DNA of 64,000 bases from Haloferax marisrubri (GCF_001469875.2 NZ_LOPW02000022.1:73829-137828), one strand, 5' to 3'. Positions 39,434 to 48,711 are shown, counted from the stretch's first letter. Program-made: numbers and translations. The notes: generated by a model from the letters alone, not told the origin.

Positions 39434-39745
39434 ATGGAAATCGTCTTCGCCACGTTCGAATCCGAACTCGACCACGACGCAATCGAGGAGACCATGCGCC
39501 AGCGGGCACAAAAGTTCCGGGAGGTGCCCGGACTCGTACAGAAGTACTTCGTGCACGACCGAGAGAACGACCGGTACGGCGCGTGTTTCATCTTCGATTC
39601 GGCGCAGTCCCGCGACGCGTACTTCGAATCGGACCTCAGCGCCGGCGTCGGAGCGGCCTACGCGGTGACGGGCGAGCCAGCGGTCACGAAAGCTCACCTC
39701 CTGTTCCCACTCCGCGAGGCCGACGGACTGCCAGACCCCGCGTGA
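39434..39745 (+). CDS. YdhR/antibiotic-monooxygenase-like small protein
   Basis: 103 residues. The ferredoxin-like alpha+beta barrel pattern is visible: strand MEIVFATFES, helix IEETMRQRAQKFREVPGLVQ, strand YGACFIFDSAQSRDAYFES, ending in a short loop. The family (YdhR-type monooxygenase-like) acts as a dimer on aromatic substrates in known cases. It follows the FilR1-type regulator by 138 bases on the same strand. Confidence 0.65.
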   Translation: MEIVFATFESELDHDAIEETMRQRAQKFREVPGLVQKYFVHDRENDRYGACFIFDSAQSRDAYFESDLSAGVGAAYAVTGEPAVTKAHLLFPLREADGLPDPA

Positions 39746-39906
39746 CTCGACTACGAGAGGCGGCTCAACACAGAACGTGGCGTTGTGAGCCCACCCGCCC
39801 GCCGAACTCGAATCCACCGTGGCCGCCGTCGGTTCCAAGGGCTCTCGTGTACTCGCGAATCGGAGTTCTCGGTGCGCGTTGTCGCGTCGAAGCCGTCCGA
39901 ATCGGC

Positions 39907-41127
39907 CTACGGCTTCCACGTCGCTCGTGAACCCGGCGCGTCAGCGGTGTCAAGACAGCGGAGTGTCCGAGCCTGACCGTCGCCGCGCTGTGTTAGTGAA
40001 ACCGAGGAGACGCCCAACAAGCGTTCGACCAGTCGGGACCGTTCCGTCACATCCGTGATCAGTCTGCGTTCGACACACCACTGCGGCCTGTCTAAGAGGC
40101 AGTCGTAACAGACGACGTGATTCTCGGACACCCGATACTCCAGGTGCCCCCAGCGAAGGTCCCGCTCCACGAGTGTGTGTGCGACGATGCCCATCACGAC
40201 CGCGCTCGCACCGACGACTGCCCACGTCGCCCCGGCGACGACGTACCCGAGGAAGGCCGCGATGGCTGCCGCAGCGAAGCGTCGAGGGTTCAGCATTCCA
40301 AGGACCCCATCGAGAACCGCGCTGGCCCACACCGCACCGCGGTTCGTGTGGAACACATCGCTCGGGTCGCTCGCTGGGATGGTGAGTGGGTCCTGAACAT
40401 CGTCGTCCGCGGTCTCGAACGCAGCCTCACTCGGGTCACGCGGGTCGAATCGGTCGCGGGGCCCGACCACGCTGTACACGTCGAACCCGACGCGAGCGAG
40501 GTAGACGAACACGAAGAGCACCCCCGTGTGCTCGGTCGCTGACGGGACGAGTGCAACACCCCAGACGACGAGTCCCGCGAGGACGACGACACCGAGAGTG
40601 GTTCGCGGGGTGAGGAGCGACTGGGGGACGAGTTCGCGGTAGTCGCGCGAGCGGAGATGGTCCGCGAGTGTCGTTCCCTCACGGACAAGCGTCGTCGCGC
40701 CCGCCACGAGGAGGCTCTCGACGAATATGCCACTCCCGAGGGTCGCGAACCAGAGTCCACCACCGCTGACGAGCGAGAGGCCGACGACCACCCGCCCGAG
40801 TCCGAACACACGCGGAAACGACCGTGGATAGAGCGGTGGGAGTGACGCGTGGAGTTGGACACTTCCACGCTTTTCTCGGAGCGAGCGGAACGGCGACCGC
40901 CACCCCCACCGCGAATCGACTGCTGCCCAGTCCGCTGCGGCACCGCGCTGGCCCGCGAAGGTTGCCTCCAGCAGCTGCCGGAGGGCTCCACCGGTCATCT
41001 CCGCCCAGTAGACGACGAGCAGGGTGACGAGACGCCAGTCGAACAGGAGGATTCCGACGAGCGGAAGCGCGTTGGCCACCACCAGTCCGACCACCGTGCG
41101 TCGCCCCGTCCGGCGTCTATGCTCCAT
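39907..41127 (-). CDS. DUF6498-type multi-pass membrane protein
   Basis: 406 residues. The first helices carry LVVANALPLVGILLFDWRLV followed by VYWAEMTGGALRQLLEATFA, the DUF6498 signature with its conserved W-E pair. About eight TM helices follow in pairs, and a C-terminal soluble part begins SENHVVCYDCLLDRPQWCVE, a Cys-rich stretch after the last helix. No function known. It ends convergently with the YdhR-like gene. Confidence 0.75.
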   Translation of the reverse strand: MEHRRRTGRRTVVGLVVANALPLVGILLFDWRLVTLLVVYWAEMTGGALRQLLEATFAGQRGAAADWAAVDSRWGWRSPFRSLREKRGSVQLHASLPPLYPRSFPRVFGLGRVVVGLSLVSGGGLWFATLGSGIFVESLLVAGATTLVREGTTLADHLRSRDYRELVPQSLLTPRTTLGVVVLAGLVVWGVALVPSATEHTGVLFVFVYLARVGFDVYSVVGPRDRFDPRDPSEAAFETADDDVQDPLTIPASDPSDVFHTNRGAVWASAVLDGVLGMLNPRRFAAAAIAAFLGYVVAGATWAVVGASAVVMGIVAHTLVERDLRWGHLEYRVSENHVVCYDCLLDRPQWCVERRLITDVTERSRLVERLLGVSSVSLTQRGDGQARTLRCLDTADAPGSRATWKP

Positions 41128-41458
41128 CGTTCCCGAAAAATTGTCAGCGGTTGATTAATTCATTATGGGATATGTCTCGGGTCGTCGAACGGGCCACCCG
41201 TTCCGAGACGGGTTGTTCAACCCGTTCGCAACGCACCGAAGTGAGTGCAGTTGAACGGTGTTCTGGACAACTGCAACCGCAGCGAAATACACGTGGTCGA
41301 CTCAGTTGAAATGTACATATGTAAATTGACAGAAGACGCGTGACATATACAGAGGATGAGTTCAGCAAGATTTCTCCGAGTAGTTGTGCTGACCGGTCAG
41401 CGTTCGATGCAAGACCGTCCGAACGCTTATTTGTAGACGCAACTCAGTTCCGATAGAA
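41128..41458. promoter_or_regulatory. Intergenic region with hicBA promoter
   Basis: No gene is convincing in these 331 bases, which are A/T-richer than the neighbours. CTTATTT at about 41425-41431 lies near 30 bases before the hicB ATG, at TATA spacing. HicB proteins normally repress their own promoter, so an operator is expected close to it, but no clear palindrome was found. Confidence 0.4.
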
Positions 41459-41719
41459 ATGGCCAGCACGACTCGTGACAACCGTAACGGCGGCGTCGAG
41501 TTCATCCGCGAGGATGATGGCCGAGTCACCGCAAAGGACATCGAGACGGGTGTCGCTTCCTTCGGTGACGACCGCGCGGAAGCACTACGGATGCTCGCTG
41601 ACGCTCTCGATGCCTATCACGGGAAGGGCGAGCCTGTCGACGATGACGAGCTGGCCGCCGAACTCGGTCTCGACGAAGACGAAATCGGAAGCGAAGGCCG
41701 CCCGCCGTGGGACAGGTAA
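41459..41719 (+). CDS. hicB: HicB-type antitoxin
   Basis: 86 residues. The partial RNase H-like HicB fold is seen as FIREDDGRVTAKDIETGVAS followed by FGDDRAEALRMLADALDAYH. The C-terminus is acidic (DDDELAAELGLDEDEIGSEG). It neutralises HicA and, in the family, represses the operon. The toxin frame opens two bases after its stop, giving tight coupling in the antitoxin-first order. Confidence 0.85.
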   Translation: MASTTRDNRNGGVEFIREDDGRVTAKDIETGVASFGDDRAEALRMLADALDAYHGKGEPVDDDELAAELGLDEDEIGSEGRPPWDR

Positions 41720-41720
41720 C

Positions 41721-41966
41721 GTGGGCCGGACGACGTTTACAGGCCGAGACGTCGCGAAGGTGCTGATGAAATTCGGCTACGAGCCGAAGTCACGGACGGG
41801 GAGTCACCTCACGCTGGAGTACGTCAACCCCGACACGGGCGAGGTTCGACGACCGACTGTTCCACTTCACGGTGAGATTCCTCGTGGAACACTCGGGAGT
41901 ATCGCGGAGCAGTGCGGTGCAGAAGACTTCCACTCGTTCTGTGAGTGGATTGACGGCAACTGTTAG
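41721..41966 (+). CDS. hicA: HicA-type mRNA interferase toxin
   Basis: 81 residues from GTG 41721, two bases after hicB. The double-stranded RNA-binding-like fold has FTGRDVAKVLMKFGYEPKSR, and then RTGSHLTLEY with the conserved catalytic-type His. PTVPLHGEIPRGTLGSIAEQ follows and a helix ends the protein. HicA cleaves mRNA and tmRNA in bacteria. All key residues look intact, so an active toxin is expected. Confidence 0.85.
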   Translation: MGRTTFTGRDVAKVLMKFGYEPKSRTGSHLTLEYVNPDTGEVRRPTVPLHGEIPRGTLGSIAEQCGAEDFHSFCEWIDGNC

Positions 41967-42068
41967 GGTTCGCTACGTAGACTGGGACGTTGCTGGCGTA
42001 ATTCGGGGCCTGAATGGGCTTTCATGTCAAATATCTATATCTGGGCAGACTGAGAAGTATGTTCATTA

Positions 42069-42917
42069 GTGAAACTCAACGAAACCGAACTCCGCACACG
42101 GTTGAAGAGACGCTCATCGGCCAGACAGTCTGGATTTAGGGCGATACGGCGAATGACTGATGAAGGTCGCGTCCCGGTGTCTGCGTTCGACTGGCTGTCT
42201 CTCCAAGGGGGAGGACTCGGGACGACTGAACTGCTGCTTGGAGAGGTTCAAACTGCGCGTTCGTGGTTCGCTGAGGGGGCGTTAGCCGAAACGATGGTAA
42301 GTGAACTCGTATGGCAGCACCGCGAGGTAGTTGGGGAAGATGAGTGGTCGAATCTTCCCATTACCGCCGAACACGCACTTCGCGACGCGCTACTCTCGGC
42401 TGACCCACGAGTTGTCGGTGCCGCCGTTGACGAGATACTTGCACTCGACGAGTCGTACCTTGACGACTATCCCGACATGACGACCCGGTATTACCACCTC
42501 ACTAGCCTTGCTCACTTGTTGCGCGAGGACACAGCCCAAGCTCGCACCGCGCTCGCAAGCCTCCGTGACTCGGTGGAGAAAGACAACCAGTACCTTGGAA
42601 CCTACTTCGCCCAAGCGTTCGCCGATGCCCTCGAAGGGTTCCTCGACCACGACGAACAACTCGTTCAGCAGGCACTCGATTCGCTCACAGCCTATCACGA
42701 GGATGTTCGAGGCGGCGGCGACGGAACGGCAGAACTCCTCGACCACTACACGTGTGCATATCTCATACTCGCCCACCATCGGGGGATGAACGTTCACGTC
42801 GACAACGAGTACGTGCCAGCGGAACTCTACGATCTCGAATGGGGGTCAGTCGAACTCCCCGAGGATACACCTGATGCCTTGCGAGACCTGTACGAGAATG
42901 CCGCACCAATAGCGTAG
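42069..42917 (+). CDS. Imm49-like immunity protein
   Basis: 282 residues from GTG 42069, with TATATCT about 31-37 bases upstream. All-helical protein. Blocks resembling Imm49: YYHLTSLAHLLREDTAQART in the middle, and near the C-terminus LDHYTCAYLILAHHRGMNVH followed by VDNEYVPAELYDLEW. Imm49 proteins neutralise polymorphic toxins in bacteria. No cognate toxin is visible in this window, so it is an orphan. The assignment rests on the C-terminal pattern and is moderate. Confidence 0.55.
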   Translation: MKLNETELRTRLKRRSSARQSGFRAIRRMTDEGRVPVSAFDWLSLQGGGLGTTELLLGEVQTARSWFAEGALAETMVSELVWQHREVVGEDEWSNLPITAEHALRDALLSADPRVVGAAVDEILALDESYLDDYPDMTTRYYHLTSLAHLLREDTAQARTALASLRDSVEKDNQYLGTYFAQAFADALEGFLDHDEQLVQQALDSLTAYHEDVRGGGDGTAELLDHYTCAYLILAHHRGMNVHVDNEYVPAELYDLEWGSVELPEDTPDALRDLYENAAPIA

Positions 42918-42980
42918 TAACGGCCGAGAGTCGCCAGGTTTGTAATTGTGCTATGTAGGGGCGTGGTCCCTCCAAGTCGC

Positions 42981-43060
42981 TGTGACCGACTTGCGCGCTC
43001 TATTCAGCACGGTCTCAACGAACTACCCAGAGGCTGTCAGAACCGGTGTGCTGAATAGAG
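42981..43060. repeat. Dispersed hairpin repeat, copy A
   Basis: GTGACCGACTTGCGCG leads into CTCTATTCAGCAC (42998-43010), which is matched by a perfect inverted copy GTGCTGAATAGAG at 43048-43060. The 37-base loop contains AGGCTGTCAGAACC. Five related copies lie in 43-50.7 kb. This one looks the most complete and folds into a 13-base stem. Confidence 0.75.
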
Positions 43061-43160
43061 AGGATGGATTGGGCAAGCCGTCGCTCTTTTTCGCACTGAA
43101 TGAGAGTTAAACTGACCGACAACGCATGGTAACTCACGAGGTCGAACTTCGGGTGTGGGT

Positions 43161-43169
43161 TTATTTTTG
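43161..43169 (+). promoter_or_regulatory. TATA element of the lipoprotein gene
   Basis: TTTATTTTT at about 43161-43169 is centred about 25 bases before the ATG at 43190, standard archaeal spacing with almost no leader. Confidence 0.55.
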
Positions 43170-43189
43170 CGCTCTAACGTAAACACAGT

Positions 43190-43708
43190 ATGAAGCGACG
43201 TGACTACCTTGCGACCATCGGCCTTGGTGTGGCAGGCCTTTTGGCCGGTTGCATAGGTAGCCAAGAGAACTCTCCCACGACGACGACGACCGCAGGCGAG
43301 TACTACGGCCCGACGTCGGAGAACTCGACGAACGTTGACCTCCGCCTCCGAGATTTCACCGACGACGGAATCGCTGACGTCCGGAACAACGCTTCATCGC
43401 CCGCCTACAATCACCTCCTCGAGAACATCGATTCATACACTAGAGAAGCAGTCCACTACATGGGGACAGTCGGACAGGTGACGAAGTTGGACCGAGAAGA
43501 TAACTACTACTTCTTGGTCGCTACCGGCGACTCGTGGCACAACCTTCTCTACGCATCTTGGGTCGGCGACACCGTTCATCGAGGGGACGAGATAACCCTC
43601 TGGGGACGCGTCCTCGGTACAGAGACCTATCAACCCGTACAGGGAAGCCAGCGAACGGTCCCCGCACTCGCAGTCGCCGACATCGACGTCGAGAGGTCCA
43701 ACTCGTAG
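43190..43708 (+). CDS. Tat-type lipoprotein, OB-fold-like
   Basis: 172 residues. MKRRDYLATIGLGVAGLLAG followed by C is a twin-arginine (here KRR) signal with lipobox. After a Thr-rich linker the mature domain has strands HYMGTVGQVTKLDREDNYYF and TVHRGDEITLWGRVLGTET, which look like a small OB fold of the tRNA_anti-like type seen in lipoproteins. Role unknown. It lies between two copies of the dispersed repeat. Confidence 0.7.
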   Translation: MKRRDYLATIGLGVAGLLAGCIGSQENSPTTTTTAGEYYGPTSENSTNVDLRLRDFTDDGIADVRNNASSPAYNHLLENIDSYTREAVHYMGTVGQVTKLDREDNYYFLVATGDSWHNLLYASWVGDTVHRGDEITLWGRVLGTETYQPVQGSQRTVPALAVADIDVERSNS

Positions 43709-43819
43709 CTTTCCACACACATCGTATCGACTTGTCTTCACGCCCGACGCGGTTGAAGTGGCAGGTTGGTAGGTAGACGTGTCAATCACCGCGTTCCACC
43801 GACAGACGACGACTGACGG

Positions 43820-43848
43820 GTGACCGACTTGCGCGCTGTGATCGGCAC
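43820..43848. repeat. Dispersed repeat, partial copy B
   Basis: GTGACCGACTTGCGCGCTGT continues GATCGGCAC, matching the left end of copy A for its first 18 bases and then decaying. No right half is found, so this is a truncated copy. Confidence 0.5.
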
Positions 43849-43957
43849 GAATAGCAACTGGCACCAATCGATACTCCTTCCTATCCAGAGGCATGGGACA
43901 CCGTTCTCGGGCCCCCCCCGTCGTTTAGTCCGCCACGAGTGCCTACAGCGGGGGGGT

Positions 43958-44974
43958 TTACTCCACCGTGACGAGTACGCTCCCCACCTTGTGCCCGGTA
44001 TCGACGTAGCGGTGCGCGTCGGCGATGTCGTCCAGTGCGTACGCTCGGTCGATCACCGGGCGGAACGCTCCTGATTCGACGAGTTCACGGAGTGTATGGA
44101 GGTGTTCGCGCTTCGTCTCCGCAGCCCCCAGCCCGGTGGCTGCGAAGCTCGCTCGCTTGTCACCGATCAGCCGAGTCGACAGCATCTGCAGCAGGATTCG
44201 CGTCGAGAGGACGGTCGTGAGGTAGCGCCCACCGGGGGCGAGCGACTCCTTGCACGTCGAGTACGGTCGCTTGCCGACGGCGTCGAAGATGACGTCGTAC
44301 GTCGTGTCGGTCGCCGCGAAGTCGGTGGTTTTGTAGTCGACCACCGTCTCGGCGCCGAGCGATCGCACCAGCTCGACGTTCGCGGTACTGCAGACGCCGG
44401 TGACCGTCGCGCCGAGCGCGCTCGCGATCTGCACGGCAGCCGTCCCGACGGAGCCGGACGCCCCGTTGACCAGGATGGACTCGCCCGCCTGCAGGTGCGC
44501 GTGGTCTTCGAGGAACGCCATCGCCGTCAGCCCACCGTCACAGACGGCCGCGGCCTCGCTGTAGGTGAGTTCCGACGGCATGACGGCTACGGCCCCGTCT
44601 GCAGGGAGACACAGATACTCGGCGTGTGCGCCGCTCCCAGGAGCGGCGGTTCCGAACACGTCGTCGCCGGGAGCGAACTGCATGACGTCCCGACCAACCG
44701 CCACGATCTGGCCAGCGAACACGTTACCCGGTACCGCTGTGGGCCGTCTGAGACCATTGAAGAACCGAATGAGGAACGGACGCCCTTCCCGAGCGGCCGA
44801 GTCCGGCGGGCCGACGACTGTGGCATGAATCCGAACGAGCACCTCGTCGTCCTCGGGTATCGGCGTTGGAACCTCCTCGACGCGGAGGATATCCGCCGAC
44901 CCGTACGTCTTGGCCACGACGGCCCGCATCTGCGTGCGACTCTTGACTGACTGTTCCTCGACACTCGGTGTCAT
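43958..44974 (-). CDS. Quinone oxidoreductase-like MDR dehydrogenase
   Basis: 338 residues. GroES-like N-terminal domain with ILRVEEVPTPIPEDDEVLVR, and a Rossmann domain with ILVNGASGSVGTAAVQIASA near residue 170. The zinc-site Cys and His residues of classical alcohol dehydrogenases are absent, so it groups with the zinc-free quinone oxidoreductase branch; AVPGNVFAGQIVAVGRDV is typical. An inner ATG 15 codons on (MRAVVAKTYGS) may be the true start. Convergent neighbours are unrelated. Confidence 0.87.
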   Translation of the reverse strand: MTPSVEEQSVKSRTQMRAVVAKTYGSADILRVEEVPTPIPEDDEVLVRIHATVVGPPDSAAREGRPFLIRFFNGLRRPTAVPGNVFAGQIVAVGRDVMQFAPGDDVFGTAAPGSGAHAEYLCLPADGAVAVMPSELTYSEAAAVCDGGLTAMAFLEDHAHLQAGESILVNGASGSVGTAAVQIASALGATVTGVCSTANVELVRSLGAETVVDYKTTDFAATDTTYDVIFDAVGKRPYSTCKESLAPGGRYLTTVLSTRILLQMLSTRLIGDKRASFAATGLGAAETKREHLHTLRELVESGAFRPVIDRAYALDDIADAHRYVDTGHKVGSVLVTVE

Positions 44975-45117
44975 CGCGAGGGAGCATACGACGTCAGAGA
45001 GCGTAAAGTGAGAGTACGCTTGCCGAACAGTCGGATTCGTTCGGGAGGTGCCTGCTGGACACGGAGGGGGTATTCAGCCATCCGTCCGTGGCCGTCTCGC
45101 ACACGCCGTCGGTCGAG

Positions 45118-45852
45118 TTACTCCTCACGAAGATACGCGGACGCCTCGCGGCGACCTGCGCGTAACAGGAGGACGCCGAGCGCAACGAACCAGACGATCT
45201 GGGTCAGGCCGAAGACGCCACCGCCGATCTCGCCCAGCACTGGAATCGCCGAGAGGATGCCTGCACTCCCAACCACGAGCCCGAAGTAATTCACCAGCCT
45301 ATGGAGTGCTCGCGTTCGAAGCGCGACTACGCTCACGAGAAGTGTCCAGAGGCCGCCGACGATCTCGTTGCCGCCGCCCAGCCCATCGATAACCGGGCTG
45401 AGTGCCAGCCAGACCGTCGTCGCCTGCGTCGGGTCGGCACTGTAGAGGTCGACGACGACGCCCGTCGCGAGGGTGGCGACCATCCCGCTGGCGATGACGA
45501 GACCCGCCCAGATGAGCCCAAAGGCCGTCGTCGCTCGCATCAGCATCGGTGCATCGGCCGCGAGTCGCTCGTGGAGCGCCAGAACGAGTGCCACCAGCAC
45601 GATGCCGAAGACCACGTAGATGAGCAGGTACATCGCGGACAGACTCGTCTCGTTCGCGGCGAACAACTCGACCTGCTGGAGCGCCCCGCTAACGCTCGCG
45701 AAGTCGAGGACGACGAGGAAGTACGCGATTCCGGCCACGTAGATGGCCGCCTCAATCAGCGCGGCGAGGCCGCCGACTGTCAGATAGTTCCAGCGGCCCG
45801 CCGTGGGCGACTGCTCGATTTCCTCTACTGCTTGACCGGTCGTTGCTGCCAT
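45118..45852 (-). CDS. DUF4386-like membrane protein
   Basis: 244 residues with seven TM helices. The order of helices and the loop SALRT-type region match DUF4386: the first helix is in VGGLAALIEAAIYVAGIAYF, the second loop carries SLSAMYLLIYVVFGIVLVAL, and the end is VWFVALGVLLLRAGRREASA. A second DUF4386-type gene lies at 46.8-47.6 kb on the other strand. Function unknown. Confidence 0.6.
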   Translation of the reverse strand: MAATTGQAVEEIEQSPTAGRWNYLTVGGLAALIEAAIYVAGIAYFLVVLDFASVSGALQQVELFAANETSLSAMYLLIYVVFGIVLVALVLALHERLAADAPMLMRATTAFGLIWAGLVIASGMVATLATGVVVDLYSADPTQATTVWLALSPVIDGLGGGNEIVGGLWTLLVSVVALRTRALHRLVNYFGLVVGSAGILSAIPVLGEIGGGVFGLTQIVWFVALGVLLLRAGRREASAYLREE

Positions 45853-46013
45853 ACGTTATCTGCCGTAGTGATATTACCGCCAGCGGAGATAGCCGTGTCG
45901 AGTACGACCCTCCCCACCAGCCAGACGCCCTCGAGGTAGTGCGGAGCCACCCGTCGTAGTCGACCGTGGGTGAGCGCACGCGCCACCGTCGGTGGCCCGT
46001 GATCGGGCGGGGG

Positions 46014-46592
46014 CTACGAGAGTGGACTCCGACCGAGCATCGTCGCGAGGCCAGCGAACACACGCAGGAGCGGTCGCTGAATCACCCACGGGAGTCCTGC
46101 GAGACGCACGTCCGCTCGGTAGTGAGAGAGAACTGCCGCCACCGCGAACAGATCTGGTTGCCTCCCTGCGCCGGCCTCGTAGAGTGCCCGAATGGCGGCT
46201 TCGAACTCCCCGGGCGGACGGAGCGTCGTCCGGACGACAAGGCTATCAGCACCGTCGTTTCGGATGCTGTGGGGCGCTCCGGGGGCGATGGTCAGCGCTT
46301 CACCGGCGAGCAGGGTGTGTGGTTCACCGCGAACGATCACCTCGGCTCGACCCGACAGCACCTCCGAGTGTGCCTCCGCCCGTGGGTGGAGCCGTGCGGG
46401 CCCGCTGTCGGTTCCCGGCGGAAGAACGCCGTCCATCAGCAAATACGCGCCCTGTTCGTCGGCACCGTGTTCGAGGAACGTGATGGACGCCCCTGTCGAC
46501 GGGTCTTCGATCGTATTCGGGTAGCCAGCCGGGCCGGTTCTCGTGGAGCGCCCCGATCCCGTCAGCAGGTGCTCGTCCGACCGTGAGTCCAT
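46014..46592 (-). CDS. Cupin-domain protein
   Basis: 192 residues from ATG 46590-46592. The cupin barrel has ARLHPRAEAHSEVLSGRAEV, a near motif 1 (HxxxxH with E), and AGEALTIAPGAPHSIRNDGA as motif 2 with its His. A C-terminal helical extension (FAVAAVLSHYRADVRLAGLP) follows, as seen in cupins beside DUF4386 proteins. Metal-dependent activity possible; substrate unknown. Confidence 0.75.
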   Translation of the reverse strand: MDSRSDEHLLTGSGRSTRTGPAGYPNTIEDPSTGASITFLEHGADEQGAYLLMDGVLPPGTDSGPARLHPRAEAHSEVLSGRAEVIVRGEPHTLLAGEALTIAPGAPHSIRNDGADSLVVRTTLRPPGEFEAAIRALYEAGAGRQPDLFAVAAVLSHYRADVRLAGLPWVIQRPLLRVFAGLATMLGRSPLS

Positions 46593-46808
46593 TCCGTTCG
46601 GTACGACGTAGATGATGCTAAGCGTTCCGCCGGCTCCGGCCGACACCGGAACCCGGGGGCTGTCCCCCGCTCTCATCTGTTCGGTACGGCAACGGCCGGC
46701 CGGGCTGTATCGCACCACCGTCTTCGGTCCGAGGGGAGCCGTTCACACCGCTCGTGACGTGGGTTCGTTTCGGGTAGCGGACGTCTTCGGACGCTCTAGG
46801 GCACCGTT

Positions 46809-47633
46809 ATGCTGGTGCGAGACCTCCAGAGACGAATGGCTGGAGCAGCTGTTACCCCAGATCAGGAGCGGAGCGTCGAGTATCATCGACCGTCCACAAC
46901 CGAGACGTCCGTCGGGCGAGCGAGCGTGATCGCTGGACTCGCTCTCTTGCTGATGACTCCCCTCGCTGTGTTCGCTAATTTCGTGGTGTTGGACGGGCTC
47001 GTCACGCCGGGGGACGCGACTCGAACGGCGACCGCTATCTTGGGTGCCGAGGGCACGTTCCGACTCGGCATCGCGAGCCTCTTCGCAGTCGCCATACTCG
47101 ATTTGACCGTCGCATGGGCGTTGTACACAGTATTCAAGCCGGTACACGCTGGCATCGCACTCCTCTCTGGGTGGCTCAGAGCCGTCTTCGCTGGCATCTT
47201 CGTCGTCGCGATCAGTCAGCTCATGAGTGTCCCGCAGATTCTGGGTGCGACCGGGACTGGGTTCACCACGGAGCAACAGTCCACGCAAGCACTACTGAGC
47301 ATCGAGGCGTTCTACAACATCTGGGACGGCGCACTGATTCTGGTCGGTCTCCATCTGGTGTTGGTCGGGTATCTGCTGTACAAGTCTGCGGCTGTCCAGT
47401 CGTACCCCTCGGGCTACGTGCCGAAGGTGTTAGGGATGCTCCTCGCTCTCGCTGGCATCGGCTACGTGGTGGATAGTTTCGGACGGGTGCTGTTCGCTGG
47501 CTACACCTTCGAACTCGCTGTGTTCACGTTCGTGGGCGAGGTGTTGCTGATCCTCTGGCTGCTCGTCTACGGCCGTCGAATCAGTTCGGCCGAAGACGGC
47601 GTGGACGAGGAGTCGGCGTCCGTGATGAGCTGA
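46809..47633 (+). CDS. DUF4386 membrane protein
   Basis: 274 residues; a second in-frame ATG at 46836 is an alternative start. Six TM helices: VIAGLALLLMTPLAVFANFV first, then a loop with VLDGLVTPGDATRTATAILG, FRLGIASLFAVAILDLTVAW, and the conserved block IWDGALILVGLHLVLVGYLL. This is a typical DUF4386 protein, family function unknown. It is convergent with nothing and lies alone between repeat copies. Confidence 0.8.
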   Translation: MLVRDLQRRMAGAAVTPDQERSVEYHRPSTTETSVGRASVIAGLALLLMTPLAVFANFVVLDGLVTPGDATRTATAILGAEGTFRLGIASLFAVAILDLTVAWALYTVFKPVHAGIALLSGWLRAVFAGIFVVAISQLMSVPQILGATGTGFTTEQQSTQALLSIEAFYNIWDGALILVGLHLVLVGYLLYKSAAVQSYPSGYVPKVLGMLLALAGIGYVVDSFGRVLFAGYTFELAVFTFVGEVLLILWLLVYGRRISSAEDGVDEESASVMS

Positions 47634-47794
47634 GACCGGAGCTGACCGCAGAAAGAGAGATACCAGGCCGTAACGCAGGAGTCTCGTTCACCGGGTTCGA
47701 TCTGTTGAGGCGTACAGTACGAGAGAGGTCATTCGTCACAATCGACCGATGAATGCATCCATCACTATACGCTACTGATTCTGTCACCTCGACT

Positions 47795-47875
47795 GACTGA
47801 CTCGCGCCCTCTGTTCAGCACCATCGTTATGAGTTACTAATCAACTGTCAGTACCGGCGTGACCGATACAGAGGG
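47795..47875. repeat. Dispersed hairpin repeat, copy C
   Basis: TGACTGACTCGCGCCCTCTG then TTCAGCACC matches the left end of the family. CCCTCTGT (47807-47814) pairs with ACAGAGGG (47868-47875), and TCAACTGTCAGTACC lies in the loop. It occupies the middle of the 373-base gap between the DUF4386 gene and the next gene; the rest of that gap shows nothing else. Confidence 0.65.
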
Positions 47876-48006
47876 TGTATGCAGCAACCCTCTCGATTGG
47901 ATTCTGGTAATTGGGTGGCAAACCACGAGTGCAATAGGTCGGCGTCCTCACTAGCGGGGTCAACCGAACCCCGTCTCGCTTTCTACGATGAGCCCGACCA
48001 CGGCGT

Positions 48007-48642
48007 ATGAACATTGCAGTCTTCGGAGCAACGGGCCGAACCGGGCGGCGAGTCGTCCGCCGATCACTCGACGATGGCCACCACGTGACGGCGGTCGTGC
48101 GGACGCCTTCGAAACTCGACGTGAACCACGACCGACTCACCGTGGAGCAGGGCGACGTCACGAACTACGATTCCTTCGCCGACACACTACAGGGCTCGGA
48201 CGCGGTCGTCTCCACGATCGGCAAGGAGTCTGTTCTCGGCCGTGTCTCGTTGTACTCTGATGGCATCACGAACATCATTCAGGCGATGACCGAACACGAC
48301 GTTTCACGGCTCATCGCCATCTCGTCTGGGGGCACGTATCCGGGCTGGGATTCGAACAACGCCGTCTTCTACGAGTTACTCATCAAACGCGTCCTGTTGC
48401 GACGGGTGTACGCGGATATGAAGCGTATGGAGGACATCGTCGTGGAGACCGACCTCGACTGGACGATTGTTCGACCGTCCGGGTTGAGCGACGACACGGG
48501 CTCCGGAAACTATCGGGCGACGGTCGGGTACAGTGACCCGGAGAGTAGTACGACGACGAGGGACGACTTGGCCGAATTCATCGTCGAGGAACTCGACTCC
48601 GGACAGTTCCTCCAGCAAGGAGTGGCAGTCGTGACCGTGTAA
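48007..48642 (+). CDS. NAD(P)-binding atypical SDR protein
   Basis: 211 residues. The start MNIAVFGATGRTGRRVVRRS holds the GATGRTG nucleotide loop of NAD(P)H-binding (NmrA/BVR-B-like) proteins. LQGSDAVVSTIGKESVLGRV follows, and DLDWTIVRPSGLSDDTGSGN is the family's C-terminal block. These proteins act as oxidoreductases or redox sensors. Substrate unknown. Single gene between repeat copies C and D. Confidence 0.87.
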   Translation: MNIAVFGATGRTGRRVVRRSLDDGHHVTAVVRTPSKLDVNHDRLTVEQGDVTNYDSFADTLQGSDAVVSTIGKESVLGRVSLYSDGITNIIQAMTEHDVSRLIAISSGGTYPGWDSNNAVFYELLIKRVLLRRVYADMKRMEDIVVETDLDWTIVRPSGLSDDTGSGNYRATVGYSDPESSTTTRDDLAEFIVEELDSGQFLQQGVAVVTV

Positions 48643-48711
48643 TCGAGGGGGAAGTATCTCCTGTCCCGAAACTGGCCACTCCGTGCGTTCCATCGAAAAC
48701 GAGCACGCCGT

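Noticed and set aside
41144-41368. 74-codon minus frame upstream of hicB
   Set aside because: Cys/Ser/Arg-rich with no acidic bias, in an A/T-rich intergenic stretch; probably chance.
44096-44950. 284-codon plus frame over the MDR dehydrogenase
   Set aside because: Antisense shadow; the minus-strand gene has clear GroES and Rossmann blocks.
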